DNA of 64,000 nt from Haliotis asinina. Taxonomy: Eukaryota > Mollusca > Gastropoda > Lepetellida > Haliotidae. Made by a program: the position numbers and the translations under genes. Under the pieces are notes generated by a model. The model was not told the DNA's origin. It searched no databases and saw only the letters and a list, made by a program, of their open reading frames with translations. The DNA lies in assembly GCF_037392515.1 (NCBI RefSeq), contig NC_090282.1:54026843-54090842 (forward strand), written 5' to 3'. This document shows, piece by piece, positions 1 through 11,850 of the stretch. The first letter of the stretch is position 1. Every line of letters starts with the position of its first letter.

Positions 1-640
1 AACTCTTGCAGCCACTAGGCGCACCGAGTTACTGTGACTTTCCCATCCTTGCGAAGTACCTCGTTACACCTGGGTGGACCGGGAGGATTAACCTCACTTT
101 CCCCACATCTGATTGTTTGGATGAGGGATTAGCAGGTCACTGCACTGTAGTCTGTTCTAATTAGTGTCACTAGTGGACACTTCTCACTCCCAGCGGAAGG
201 GAACTAAAGGCCAGATGGAAAAAAACAGTTAACTTACAAATTGTCTTGATAATAAATTAATGAAAACAAATAAGCTACCGATACTTAATCATCGTTTTGA
301 CACAAATAACTCCTCGGAATCACCAGTGGTCAACTGTAGCTACACTAATAATACTGAAAGTGGTCAGAATTTAGTGTTAGATGGTTTTTAAGTTTCAGCG
401 TTAAGTCCAGACGTAATATTATCACATACTGAGAATTTTGCGAAAAGACTGCTCAGCCAGAGTTACCACTCGTGATGGCATTCTAGCAACGCCTCTTCCT
501 CGACACAGTGGTCGTTTAGAGGAGAAGCCGATAGAACGACAAGTGGTCGTGCAACAGACGAAGGCCAGAGCCAGAGCTAACTGTACCTAGCTTTACCTTC
601 CTTGCTATAGACTCTACTTTAACCCCCTTTGTTAACTAAC
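1..640. other. No gene recognised
   Basis: No open frame with protein-like composition, no transposon motif and no tandem repeat was recognised in this stretch. It is probably old intergenic sequence. Confidence 0.4.
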
Positions 641-992
641 TGGTCATGGTCTGGTGGACTCCACGCAACAGATGTGGGGTATGTGGCCTGACCCCAGCTG
701 GGACACATAGCCACAGTACTTTTTCCAAATTTACTACACGTAGCTGTACCAGCAGCAAGATGTTTGCATGCATTCACGTGGCCACCATCTGGTCATATAC
801 CAAGGGATTCGTGGGTTCTTTTAAGAGCACAGGGTTGTGTACTGCACACTAGGGGTTGAGACAACGCTGAAAGAATTTGCACGCAAAGTTGACACCAAAG
901 TTGTTACATCCGGTCACAAGTGGGTTCGATCCCGTCAACTCAAGCTCGCTGGATCACTAGCCTGGCGCTTTAGCCAACTATGCCCCCACGAG
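640..992 (-). mobile_element. tRNA-derived SINE, family B (copy 1)
   Basis: Read on the minus strand, the right end starts with a tRNA-like head: a box A-like stretch in 'ggctaaagcgccaggctag' and a box B-like 'gggatcgaaccc' (about 985-925). The body then runs through 'ccagatggtggccac'. The same head and body recur on the plus strand at 31036-31245, and part of the body recurs at 11744-11850, so this is an interspersed family. The outer limit near 640 is uncertain because no target-site duplication was identified. Confidence 0.6.
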
Positions 993-1063
993 ATGTAGAA
1001 AGTAATCGCCCATTTACCTGTGTATTTACCATTTCGAAAATGAATACAATCTACCACGAGACC

Positions 1064-1230
1064 TGAGTGAGTTTAGTTTTACGCCACACTCAGCAATATC
1101 CCAGCTACATGGTGGCGGTCTGGACTAGACAATCGCGTCTGGACTAGACAATCCAGTGATCAAGAGCATGGGCATCGATGTGCGCAATTGGAAACCGATG
1201 ACGTGTCGACGCGAGCTCTTTCCTTACACA
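1064..1230 (-). mobile_element. tRNA-derived SINE, family A (copy 1, partial)
   Basis: This copy shares the family core with copies at 10424, 19577 and 57846: a 'gagtgagt' end, 'cagcaatat', 'gactagacaatccagtgatc' and 'gcatcgatgtgcgcaattgg'. In the opposite orientation the far end of fuller copies carries tRNA-like boxes, so the SINE is placed on the minus strand with its 3' tail at 1064. The segment around 'gtctggactagacaatc' is duplicated within this copy, and the tRNA head is truncated. Confidence 0.65.
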
Positions 1231-2289
1231 TATCTCAACTGAATGAAATATGTTCATCATTGTAAACTTCACTGTCATATGATGACATTTTGAGTGAATT
1301 ACACGAATGAACCTTTTCACGTCTTACGCGATGCTACCAACGGATTGGCGTGACTAGCAACACCTTCAACATCAAAGTTTACCGGGGATCGACTACTCGT
1401 CATAGCGAAATTTCAAAGTACGTCGACCTTTTGTCCGTAAACCGTAGGTAAGAGGTAGGAGCTAATCTGTTCACTGAACCGTAAATGTTGTTTCAAGGCG
1501 TCTGCGAACTACATGACCGCGTAATGGGGGCTTGTCCTCTATTGATTTCATTTCAACTACATCTCATATCAACTACATTAATTATAATGGTCAGTACTCT
1601 CACCCCTGTTTTACCCAAATGGTTGTTAACATTAAACAAATAGATTTTGTACATTGTCTTCGCCACTGCTACCAATCTTGAACGTCTATGCAACGTAGAC
1701 ATTATCTGTACTGAATAACTTTCTGCTCCACCCAAACTGAGTTTCACCAGCCGTACTCGTCCCATACTGAAGTTCAAGGTCACGGCTTCAGAGACTAGAG
1801 ATTTCCGTAATGAACTATCCTGATCAGATTGGCTACCTTGTTCACTTGAGATGAATATGACCTGAATCAAGGGTCTATGAGCATTGTACACTGTATACTG
1901 TAACAGAGTGGACACACCAAAGAATGTACTGTATAACGTATTTTGTTTTCCGAGCGCCATAGTGTTAGCGCCTAATTACCTCGAAACATCGGATTTCAAT
2001 TTCAGTTTTCGACAGTCCGGGGGGACAGTGATCTAGACAGACCTTGAATCGGCAGTGCTCTGGACCATGAACTATGATGTTATAAGCTGTAGTGGTTTGG
2101 GGAGGTTACTATCCTCCCAAAACCTTAACATCGAAACACGAGTTAAGAGAAATCGACGTCGCGGACCAGGTCAACGTGAATTCGACAACACTGAAAACGA
2201 GAGAGTACGTGCAGTGGAGGCTGGCAGACTATCGACAACATGAGACGGCGGAGTAACAAGGATGGAAGGTACAATACTTCACCGACCTG
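1231..2289. other. No gene recognised
   Basis: There is no recognisable gene. A 135-codon minus-strand open frame (1553-1960) has no motif or splice context and is probably chance. From about 2290 the LINE relic begins. Confidence 0.35.
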
Positions 2290-4370
2290 AAATGGACAAC
2301 GCAGAGGGGGTAAGAAAAAGGTGCAATACAGATTTTGGAATGTTGCAGGATGGAATTGTAATAGTGGCTCAGCTATCGATATACATATAATACGCAGTGA
2401 ATCAATTCTTAAGTGTGACCTGGATATTGTTGGAGCTGCAGAGACCCACTTGGTACTTGGTCACATGGTAACTATGTGTTTTATGGGCATAACCGGACTG
2501 CAGTCCACAAACGGGCAAAACATGGATCAGGGGGTGTAGGTGTCTTCATCAAAGAGACGCTTCCAATGTTATGTAACGCAGACGTGATTGATGATAACCA
2601 TGAAGGTATACAATGGCTATGTGAATGTGTCTCTGACTTTACAAAGTTAAAGGTCATACGAGCGGATGTGTTAGTGCATAGTGCGGATATTATTGACAAA
2701 GAGGATGGGCACTTAGTAAACCAACTTGACCACTCGTTGCTACGATGGTCATGCAACTTACGTTATGTTGAGGACACCGAAATGTCAGGAAGTGAAGACG
2801 TGTCAGTGCGTGGGGTGAGGTATGATACTATGTACCTCCAGACTTCATGGCGTCACCAAGCTGCATCCGGGAACAGGGTGACATCATTCACCGCTTGGAG
2901 AGTTCAGAAGCAACTCAAAATGACCTTGACTCAGCTTCAAACGCCTTGATGGACTCTATTCATACTGAAATGAGGGACAAGCTTAAATATAAGCCCTATC
3001 TTATAGTCTCCCTAAGAAGCCGTGTTGGACTGACAATCTGTCGAACCTCTGGAATGAGATGTGCACGGCGGAACGGAGATGGTGTAAGTGTAAGTGTAAA
3101 GCTACGATCAGATAGGCCAGTTTTAAAACAACGCGTTGTACTTCTTCGTAAACAGTTTATTTAACAAGGCCGTTCAGAAAGCTAAGAGCACGAATGTAAA
3201 AGACACAGTAAAGAAACCTTGATGGTCTTTGTACAGCTTGCAACAAGGAGTGCTGGAAACGAATAGGGCGTAGTGGTGCTGGCGCCGAACGACATAACAC
3301 GATTCTGATAGAAGTTGTCGCTAACGACGGTTCAGTTTTGACTGACTGACAATTGGCTTGGGATAAATGGAAAACTAACTTCAGCACCCTGTTAAAATGT
3401 GGGGAGACGGAGGAGGTAGCGGATGCAGTACCCAGTAATGATACAAACGACTTTGTTCTACTTAATGATAGAATCAGTCTATTTGAGATTCGAACCGCAA
3501 TTTACTCAGCTAGCTCAGGACGGGCTCCACGTATCGCGGCTACTGGATTCCGACTTTGTCATAAATACATTCACATAATCTGTTTAACGTGTGTTTTAGT
3601 AATGGATAAGTTCCTAATATATGGTCCAAAGGTATTATCACGCCAGTCCCGAAGTGTTCCAGCTTGGACCCGAAAGATCCCCTTGCATATCGAGGAATCA
3701 CTTTGACAGCCTCGATGTATAAGCCGTATTGTAGTGTTCTGAACAAGAGGTTACAAGTATGGACTGAAACCAACAACGTGCCCCGGTGCTCTCACAATGG
3801 CTTCAGAAAAAAGGAGCTTAACCACAGACCATGTACAGACACTTTCGTCGATTTCAGAAACACGGAAACTGTGTGTTGCTTTCACTGATTATAGATAGGC
3901 ATATGATTGTGTAGATAGAAACATTTTATGGACCAGAATTTTGTCAAGTGGAGTAGGAGGTACTACTACAATGGTTATACAAAGACGTTCAGTGTTGTGT
4001 TCGAGTGAATGGATTCAAAAACTCCTGGATTGCAGTAAATCGTGGGCTAAAACAAGGATGCCTCATATCCCAATTGTTATTTAATCTTCTCAATGATGAT
4101 TTGCTGCATGAGTTCAATAGCCTCGACCTCGGTCGAAGATTGTACATTTTAGAAACCCGTGCATTTCAGTGCCGCAGCATGTATTTACAGTTGGGAATAA
4201 TGTTTTAGATATTGTTAACAGTTACAACTATCTTGGTTTAATTTTTACTGAATTTATTGATTTTACCGGTATGGCTCGGGCAGCCGCTGAATCACGGAAT
4301 GGGGATTTAGGCGTCGTTTTTTCTAAGTTTAACGGTTTTGGGAATATGCTTTTCAGTACTAAAACTTGAC
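2290..4370 (+). pseudogene. Non-LTR retrotransposon relic (endonuclease + reverse transcriptase)
   Basis: Broken plus-strand frames line up as one LINE ORF2. An APE-type endonuclease start is visible near 2330-2450 (WNVAGWN, then DIVGAAETHL), followed by HGSGGVGVFI near 2520. Reverse transcriptase pieces follow: DPKDPLAYRGITLTAS near 3665-3715, NGFRKK near 3798-3815, a motif A-like AYDCVDRNILW near 3898-3930 preceded by an in-frame stop, and GLKQGC near 4032-4060. At least five frame changes or stops separate these pieces, so the copy is dead. No FADD/YADD box was found in frame. The sequence is too decayed to assign a clade; it is distinct from the RNase H LINE at 31643-36824. Confidence 0.75.
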
Positions 4371-4375
4371 CTCCG

Positions 4376-4505
4376 CCCACTGATACGGCGGAGACCTTCT
4401 ACCACTGGTACGATGGAGTCATTTGTACTCTGATACGATGGAGTCCTTCATCCACTGATACCATGGAGACCTTCGCCCTCTGACATGGCGGAGAACTTCG
4501 TCCAC
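4376..4505. repeat. Degenerate minisatellite, about 25-27 bp unit
   Basis: About five head-to-tail units read 'ctgatacggcggagacctt' and variants, alternating with 'ctacca/cttcatcca' spacers. It begins directly after the LINE relic. A single related unit ('gagacctccgccactgatac') recurs near 5050. Confidence 0.7.
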
Positions 4506-6291
4506 TTCGTCGAGTACACTGGTCAGAGGGAACAGTCTGACTTGTAATCATGCCCGCAGATGAACCCTGGCTGGGTTTATATTGGGTAGGTATTGGTACC
4601 AAGACATTTATGCAATATAACATGAAAATGACTCATTTCTGATCATCTGTACATCGAAACTAATGACCAGCACCGACAAACCTGTGTAGATCTGGTCTGA
4701 GTCTTTCAGAGTTCAGACTTGACCCGAGCCTCAGACGTGCCTGTGTTGCTCGTGTCGAACACACCAACTTAAATTGCGAAACTGGTATAACGAGTTCAAT
4801 GAGGGACGTGTATGTATAGGTGGAGAATGTTGAAGTGTATTCGACCTGGAAGAACTTTAATGCTTTTTTTCTACATTGGCTTAAATATTGATCTTGTTTT
4901 CTTTTGTTTTTGTTATTTGTTTTTGTTTTTGTTTTTTGTTTTTTGTTTTTTGTTTTTTGTTTGGTTTTGTTTTCTTATCAACCAAATGTAATTTAACACC
5001 ACCCCTCCCCACCTCCCAAATGTGATTAAACTCGCTCCTTGCACAAGCTGAGACCTCCGCCACTGATACATGAATACATGGCTGGTGGGATGTTCGCTCT
5101 TCACACCAATCACTCATGTACAGGAGGAAGCCTGTGGAAATTTTCGATCAATGATTCTACGAGAGGGAAAGATATGAGGAACGGGAGATGATGGTTGTTG
5201 TAGAAATGGCTGGTGCTTGGAGTGGACAAGAGCCGTTCTTGAATGTTGTACTGTTTCGGGCCTGTATCTGGATATCAATGCTGAAAACCACTTTCGTATG
5301 GTACACACACATACGAGAAAGGACATTCAGTATTGACTGGTGAACAGCATCAATCTCAGTCAGCATCTAAGGAAACACTATTGAAGGTGTTAAAACTAAA
5401 CAAGGACCAATATAAGTAAATGTTCGAGCCATCTCACAATGCATCAAGACATCGGCTGTGCGGAGATAATTATTTTCACTCGGGATATCTAGCCTTGGGT
5501 TTTAGAAGTTTGGTCACTGCTGTGGTCTCTAAGAGAATATCATTATTATTACTCCTGTTTATGAAGCCATTGTCATTTCACTGCCAGTGAAGTTTGCACT
5601 ACCACTGCTGGGTAATGACATTGTGATTACTTTGCACAGTAACTTGCAGTTACTTGTAAACCCCGTTATTACAAATGTTAGCTGGGTAACATATCTGGGT
5701 TGTTGGGTTTTTTTCTTGTTTCACACAGACGCTTCTTACCACAGACTAGTAGGCAAACTATCTGGTGTAGAAGTATATGTTAGGACAAGGTTGTCCGCTG
5801 ACAAAGCGAACGGGCTAAATATAGTTAAATTGGCATCATAGTTATTATCACTCTCCTGGTGAAGTTACGAATTTGATAGAAAAAGGTGATGTTTAGAATT
5901 TGGAAGAGAAATGTTGCCTACGACAAAAGACAGTTGGCTCACAAATTTAGAAACTCTCTCTTTCTATGTGCAGGTCCGAATCAGAATGAATTCTGAGAGT
6001 AAACGCCGACTGGTTTTCTACACGGGCATATTCTCTGTGTGAACCAAATAACCCTATGCAGGGGTCCAGGCGATACAAACTCTCCATGGGGTCAGGGTCC
6101 AACACTGAGCTGAGGAAATCGATATCGCATTCCGCCATCTCACCTCGATCCCGCTGGTGTCTTGTGTAATTTTGCCACACACGCGCACACACACGCCCAT
6201 TTACCCTCTAAGTTAATTAATGATCATTAGAACTCACGTAAAAACGGGAGAAAACAAAGAGTGCACTCCACTTCACCCTTTCTAAATTGTA
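4506..6291. other. No gene; T-rich simple repeat and short AC/GC tracts
   Basis: Contains a T-rich, G-punctuated tract at 4897-4975 (units of five or six T plus G). The only frames are short and lack protein-like composition; an 84-codon frame at 5587-5841 has no supporting motif. No gene is called. Confidence 0.35.
4897..4975. repeat. (T5-6 G)n simple repeat
   Basis: Runs of T interrupted by single G bases, with four successive 'ttttttg' units in the middle. The + strand is T-rich, possibly the remnant of a reversed poly(A)-type tail. Confidence 0.8.
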
Positions 6292-6331
6292 CTAACACAC
6301 ACGCGCGCGCACGCACACACACACACACACG
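6292..6331. repeat. CA/CG microsatellite
   Basis: Alternating purine-pyrimidine tract, mainly (AC)n with an internal (GC)n segment. A smaller AC tract lies at 6177-6196. A G homopolymer-rich tract follows at 6597-6619. Confidence 0.85.
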
Positions 6332-6839
6332 CCTTTCTCAAAAAGCTGCATCCGTCTCTGTGAACCTAAATTCACCTTCTCGCGTCGTCTTTCCACAACC
6401 TCTGCCTTTATTCAACCATTAGAAGTTGCTCGATCCACTTAATAACAGGCACAAGTAGCTTATAAGCCAAATATACGCCTGCTAAAAGGAATGGTGGGTA
6501 GGGAATAATGCCAGTTGCAATACCTCGGCCACACTTCAAACAACAAAAGTTGTAGTAGTGCATAAAGAATGTATTTTCTTATTCTTGCAACAATGTGAGG
6601 GGGAGGGGGGGGGGGGGGAGTTTACACAGTCCGACACAGACTACCAGGGGAATGCCTTTGGCCCGTCTATACACCATCAACACAGACTGAAATCGGCACA
6701 ACACACTCGGTCGACGGCAGCGACGTGACTGAGAAAGGGTGTTCTTAACAATAAAGGTCGACTCAGAAACGATGTCAGTGTCTGAGTTTTTCGACCTAAA
6801 GCGGGCGTTCAAGAAGTTCATCCGTTCAGTGAATGAAGT

Positions 6840-7219
6840 GTCATGGTATGGGACCACAGTTGTGACCAGAGGACAAGAAGATCGGTTATCATCCGAGGAA
6901 ATCTGAATGCCAAGCGATACAGGGATGAAGTGATGAGACCTTGTGCGGTGCCCTTATTTCGACAACGGTCGCGGGAAGTCATTTTGCAGAACGACCATGG
7001 GAGGCCTCACGCAACCAGAAATGTAAAATACCTGAACAAGGTTCACGTCAACGTATTGCCTTGGCCAGCGCGTTATCCAGACCCCGTAGAACATCTCTCG
7101 GATCATCTTAATCGTCAGCAGAGACTCCTCGAGCGAGCCGATGGGAACTGGAATAGACTATCTTGGATTTATGGAGCAAGATTCCTACTGACATCATCCG
7201 CAAACAGGTTTGTATATGT
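6840..7219 (+). pseudogene. Tc1-like transposase relic (C-terminal half)
   Basis: The plus-strand frame from about 6843 reads through the second half of a Tc1-type transposase. It has the strand leading to the second catalytic Asp (VIIRGNLNAKRYRDEV, then ILQNDHGRPHAT, where the usual D-N-A reads N-D-H). The LPWPARYPDPVEHLSDHLNR segment, where the family has SPDLxPIEHLWD, follows. The third catalytic Glu is kept (VEHL) but flanking residues are altered. The N-terminal DNA-binding half is not recognisable upstream. The C-terminus is cut off at about 7219, where an inverted-repeat element is inserted. Confidence 0.8.
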
Positions 7220-7608
7220 TACAGTCACATTGTGAAATCATTTCGTGAGATGACTGAGAACGTCATGTTGTGCAACAACAATCAATATACTTCAGTCATT
7301 TCTTCAAATTTCATTTCCTCTTTACGTAGTGGACAGAAATTTGTGAGATGTGTCTGCTCTGGACACAGCAAGTGTCAAACAAACAGGTGGAAATGCTTCA
7401 ATGTCAAAATGCATACAAGATACGTGATTTTAAAATTGTGAACAACTTTTATAGAGTAGGTCATTAAGTGAAATGTCATGAAATGGCTGATATACTCGTT
7501 GTTGTTACACAAAATAACGAGAAAATCACTGACCCTGTAAGACATTTCACAAAATGACTGAAAGTTTTAGTCATTTCACGAAATGACAGGTTTCACAATC
7601 TGGCTGTA
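7220..7608. mobile_element. Putative MITE with about 50-bp imperfect terminal inverted repeats
   Basis: The left end (7220-7270) and the reverse complement of the right end (7545-7608) share 'attgtgaaa', then 'tcatttcgtga-atgact', then an 'agtcattttgtg'-like stretch. The inner part carries further copies of an 18-bp near-palindrome ('gtcatttcacgaaatgac', 8-bp arms). There is no coding capacity. It sits at the truncated end of a Tc1-like relic, so it probably inserted into it. I could not settle the target-site duplication. Confidence 0.55.
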
Positions 7609-9299
7609 CTATAATATCGTGTTCCCTGACTCCAGTCGCATTTTGTGGCGCAGTATGCACTATATATTCCAATGAACTGTGATTTGTGTCATGTTTAATT
7701 TCGACTCATTGACTCTGTTCTAATTGCGAAGACCACCATTAAAGCTTTTTTTTTCAGGAACAACTCCCGTCATTTCAATGACTTCAAACAGGAACGATGA
7801 AAAACTCTACTGAGGAAAATGTGATCCGCTCTCGTCAACCCGTGTACCTTTTGGAACATTAATAATGTCATCAGTCTTGGTAGCCAATGAAATGTCACCA
7901 CATAATTTTCTGTCTATCTGACCCTGTTTGTAATTCCTGTATTTAATATTTAAAAATACGTACATATATTAATTATTCTTGACTTGTATTACTTTTACTT
8001 GGAAATATATCATTTTGTAATTCACACATACTGACCTTATATGTTGCAATATGTCGGGTATGTGTGTTGATGACTATCCGGACAATGGACTTGATATAGT
8101 TGTAGCCGTCTGGAGGTATCGACATTCTCGTTGATGTGATCTTCTGTTTTGGTGACGGGTCTGTGTGAAAATAGTATGTGTTCTGGACCAAATTACCTCT
8201 TTAAAATCAATCAGGCACATGTCCATTTATCATGTTCATTTACTTCATATCGGTCGTTTGATGTCAAACGGTTGTTGAATTTTAAGACAAACAAATAAAT
8301 GTCAGCCTATTTGGTATTTTCGTCTTGCGAGGCGTGTTAGCCAAACCTGTGAACGAGGTAATTGGCAAACAAAAACAATACGACCTGCTATTAGACAGTC
8401 GCTCAAGTACTCACCCGCCGGCGCTCATGTACGTCCTCGCTGACAGAAGACTTCTAATGTGTGCTGTGTGCACTGCCAGACAATTAACACTTCCCTCTAT
8501 ATGTGTCACACATCCCTATTGGTCCCTCGATCGTGTATCTCCTTGTCACTGTCAGTCTGGCGACATACGTATTATGTACCAAATTCCGTAATCCTTCGAC
8601 AACGAACGATATGAAGGTCTAGACGGAAACGTCGCTCTTACAGTATAGCACGATACAGAAAGCATGAGATAATTTATGAAGATGTTGTTAATTTTAAATA
8701 GTATCTACTTTGTGATCCGCCAACCTCAATGAATGAACCTAACAAAATGGGTTTTGTGGGAGGGGAGAGCAGGGGGGTGGGGGAGACTGTCACGTACTTT
8801 TACTTGAATAACAGAGGAGAACGCTGTCTGTGTGACACGGAAACATTTTGTGTTTAATTACCTCACGCATAAATACTTAATTCAATTTTTTGGCTATTTT
8901 AGCCACATAACAAAAAACTGAATGTGGATTTTCAAACTGTTTTAGTCAATATCATAACAAAACTTAAAATATCAATCCAGTCCAACACGCATCTTAGTTT
9001 ATTATAGTCCACAACAAAACAACTTACAAGAAACTCTTGAAATGTTGCTTATAATGTTTGTTTGAAAGACAAAAATTCGTGCAAACATGAAGTTAGTAAC
9101 GAATACTAATAATAATCAGATCTCTGAAGTACAGAATTTGAAATACAAGTAAAAATGATGTGTGTGTGCGCGTAGGAAAGGAAATCAGAAAGTGCTCGAA
9201 AAATCCCTTGCTCAATCAGCAAATGCCGCAGTCTAAACAATGTTCCCGGTTTTTGTTTATCAAAACACGAACACCACACCACAACTGAACTTCCTGTCT
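7609..9299. other. No gene recognised
   Basis: AT-rich sequence with only short, unconvincing frames. A G-rich patch lies at 8755-8790. Nothing else was recognised. Confidence 0.35.
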
Positions 9300-9502
9300 A
9301 TTTTAAGAACAACCTGAAATCCCCGTGCAACAGCGATTGGTCGGTGGTTGTCACGCTCCGCCTCTATGAATGACAGATGCACGATTCGCTGGAGCTCGCG
9401 GCTGTATGCACTCTACGGCATTCCTCAGCTCGAGGTGATGAGATGCTGAGGTCAGACACGAAAGGAGTACACTGTCTTCCGAGGAAACACGACGTAAATA
9501 CG
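9300..9502 (+). promoter_or_regulatory. Candidate promoter and 5' noncoding exon of the Ski/Sno-like gene
   Basis: This GC- and CpG-richer island has an inverted CCAAT box (ATTGG, 9336-9340), a nearby 'ctccgcctc' (about 9355) and a consensus-like splice donor 'cg|gtaaga' after 9502. It lies about 4.6 kb upstream of a well-formed acceptor at 14143 that opens the first coding exon of the + strand gene. The pairing is inferred; no transcript evidence is available, and another donor could be the real one. Confidence 0.25.
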
Positions 9503-10423
9503 GTAAGAATTACACGTATAAATACATAGTAACTTTGAAAATGACGACATTGTGCTTCGTTCATGTGTATTTAGAGCATGGGCGTCCTTAGTTCGACGTT
9601 ATTTTCAAGAGCATAGATCTATGTACCTCAGCGCGCCTTTTCAGTTGCAGTGGTTCGTCTTCCTTTGTGGGTGTTAGTTTTTGTGGGTCCCATGTGAACC
9701 GTTGGCAATGTAGGTCACACCTTCTGGCTTGGAAACTGCACTCGCTGGAGGAAAACCTTACTTTCTTGTGATTACTCATGTTTAGGGGTCAGTCGCACTC
9801 ACTTGAGTTATGTGCGTATTTCGGTGGATTGTAGTCTAGATCAGTGAAAAATCTAGATCTATAGCTGTGAGGATTTGGGTAAGGATTACACGCAACATGA
9901 ATGTCTCATCGATAATACCAGAACAAATAATGTGTAAACATCCATCCATTCATGTCCACGGCGATTGACCATTCATCCTAATGTCAGTGTTTGAAGCATT
10001 CATTCAGATATGTCGTAATCAACAAAACAGCTAGTTACTTCTTGTCCTGCTTTCACCACTGACAGGAGCAATGGTCACTTGTCCCTGGAGGCATATGCAA
10101 GACGTCACTTGATGTGTTGCTTGGTTCTAATAGGTCGGCTTGTGTTTAATTGTAATGTTTTATTGTTTTGTTGATTTTTTTTTATTGTCGTGAAGAGATC
10201 CATATGTACACAATTTTATCATCAAGTAGAAAAATATGAAAATCAACTCCGTTGTGATTGTGGTTCGAAGGGTACAGGTGGAGCATTTAGAAGTGATACA
10301 CATAAAGACAAGAGTTTTTCTTCATCGGGTGATGAACATACTTAAAAACGTCGTGACAAAGAAGTTGCCGTGCTTAAAAACTCCTGTCTTGACGGCTTTA
10401 TGTGAAAGTATGTCATACCTGGG

Positions 10424-10690
10424 AGTGAGTGAGTGATTTTAGTTTTACACAGCACTCGGCATTATTTCAGCTATATGGTGGTGGTCTGTAAATAATCGAG
10501 TCTGGACCAGACAATCCAGTGACCAACAACATGAGCATCGATCTGCGCAACTGGGAACCGATGCCATGTGTCAACCAAGTCAGCGAGACTGACCACCCGA
10601 TCCTGTTAGTCGCCTCTTACGACAAGCATAGTTGCCTTTTATGGCATGCATGGGTTGCTGAAGGACCTTCACTGGTCATGTCATACCTGG
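10424..10690 (-). mobile_element. tRNA-derived SINE, family A (copy 2, near complete)
   Basis: The plus strand shows the tail end first ('gagtgagtgagtgatttta', 'cggcattatttcagctatatgg'), then 'gtctggaccagacaatccagtgacc', 'gcatcgatctgcgcaactggg', 'accacccgatcctgttagtcg' and 'gcatgggttgctgaagg'. On the minus strand the head contains box A-like and box B-like (ggttcccag) segments typical of tRNA-derived SINEs. It is the most complete minus-orientation copy in the window. Confidence 0.75.
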
Positions 10691-11743
10691 ATGAAGATCT
10701 AATGCATGTGGTGCATTTGTCTATCTGTAATATAAAGCCATCAAATTGACATTGCTAGAACAATCTAAACATGTACTTTGACTGGCTAGTGACCAGTTTC
10801 ATTCCCTATGAATCTACTGAAAAGAAACACTCAAATAGTCACACAATCAATTATTCGGGGTTAATGTACGATACAAATATATACTACCCATCAAACATTT
10901 AGACTCATTTATGCAAAGCGTTTACATTCAGTCAACTGTCCTAAATTAGATTTTGCAAAATATTCCATACCGTGGATTTATAAAACTTTACACCAAAATG
11001 CAGTTTTTCACATTTTCAATATTTGCGCATGCTTTTCAGCAATTTGTTGCATGATGCATGTGCAGTTTATCTGCATAAAGTTTGCAGTTGGGGGTTGGAT
11101 ACCCATTCTGTTTGTTTGGAAATAAGCTCGATCAACATAACTCCTTTTCTGATCAGGAGTTAATGATTGTTTTGAATTTTCATTGTTTCCTTATATTTCT
11201 TGTGCAACAATGAAGTTCATATCCTCAAAACAGCTTCGTACCCACAGTATTTTAGGGCCTAAACATTGCATGTAATACAGACATTCGTACTTGCTTCTTG
11301 CAAGCCATGTTTGATAGTATGGACTTACACCTGTTTGTTGCCATTCTTTTGATGGTCAGTTAATGAATTTATGATCACCTCTTCGATTACCTGACAAAGG
11401 TTCCCATTTAGCATTTCTCGGTGTGATGTGGCAAATGTATTGCAATTTTGCATTTTATGTAATATGAGTGTGGAAGAGTAGTAAGAGGAATTATCAGCTG
11501 AATTAGAAAGTGAAAGCTACTAAAACAAAAAATCAGAAGATTAACAGATAACACATTGATTAATTACTTTAATCTTCCACAGTGGATTTGTCAAATGGTG
11601 GTGTTTATGTATGTTGATATAGTGTATAGATCCACATTATGTCAATGTTTATATAATAACAATATATATCCTTCAAAGGATTAACAGCCATTAAGTTGAT
11701 TGATTGCTTATTGTTGTCTAACATGTTGACATCATGGAAAAGT

Positions 11744-11850
11744 TGTCTTGACCAGATGGTGGCCACATAAATACATGCAAACACAGCAGTGAACATGGAC
11801 AAAGTACAGTGACTATTCCATCCAACTGTGACCGGGTCACACTGGCTGCA
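11744..11850 (+). mobile_element. SINE family B fragment (copy 3, body only)
   Basis: Shares 'gaccagatggtggccac', 'atacatgcaaacac' and 'gacaaagtacagtg' with family B copy 1 read on its minus strand. The tRNA-like head is absent. Confidence 0.5.

Noticed and set aside
1553..1960. 135-codon minus-strand frame
   Set aside because: The composition and lack of splice or promoter context do not support a gene; no family was recognised.
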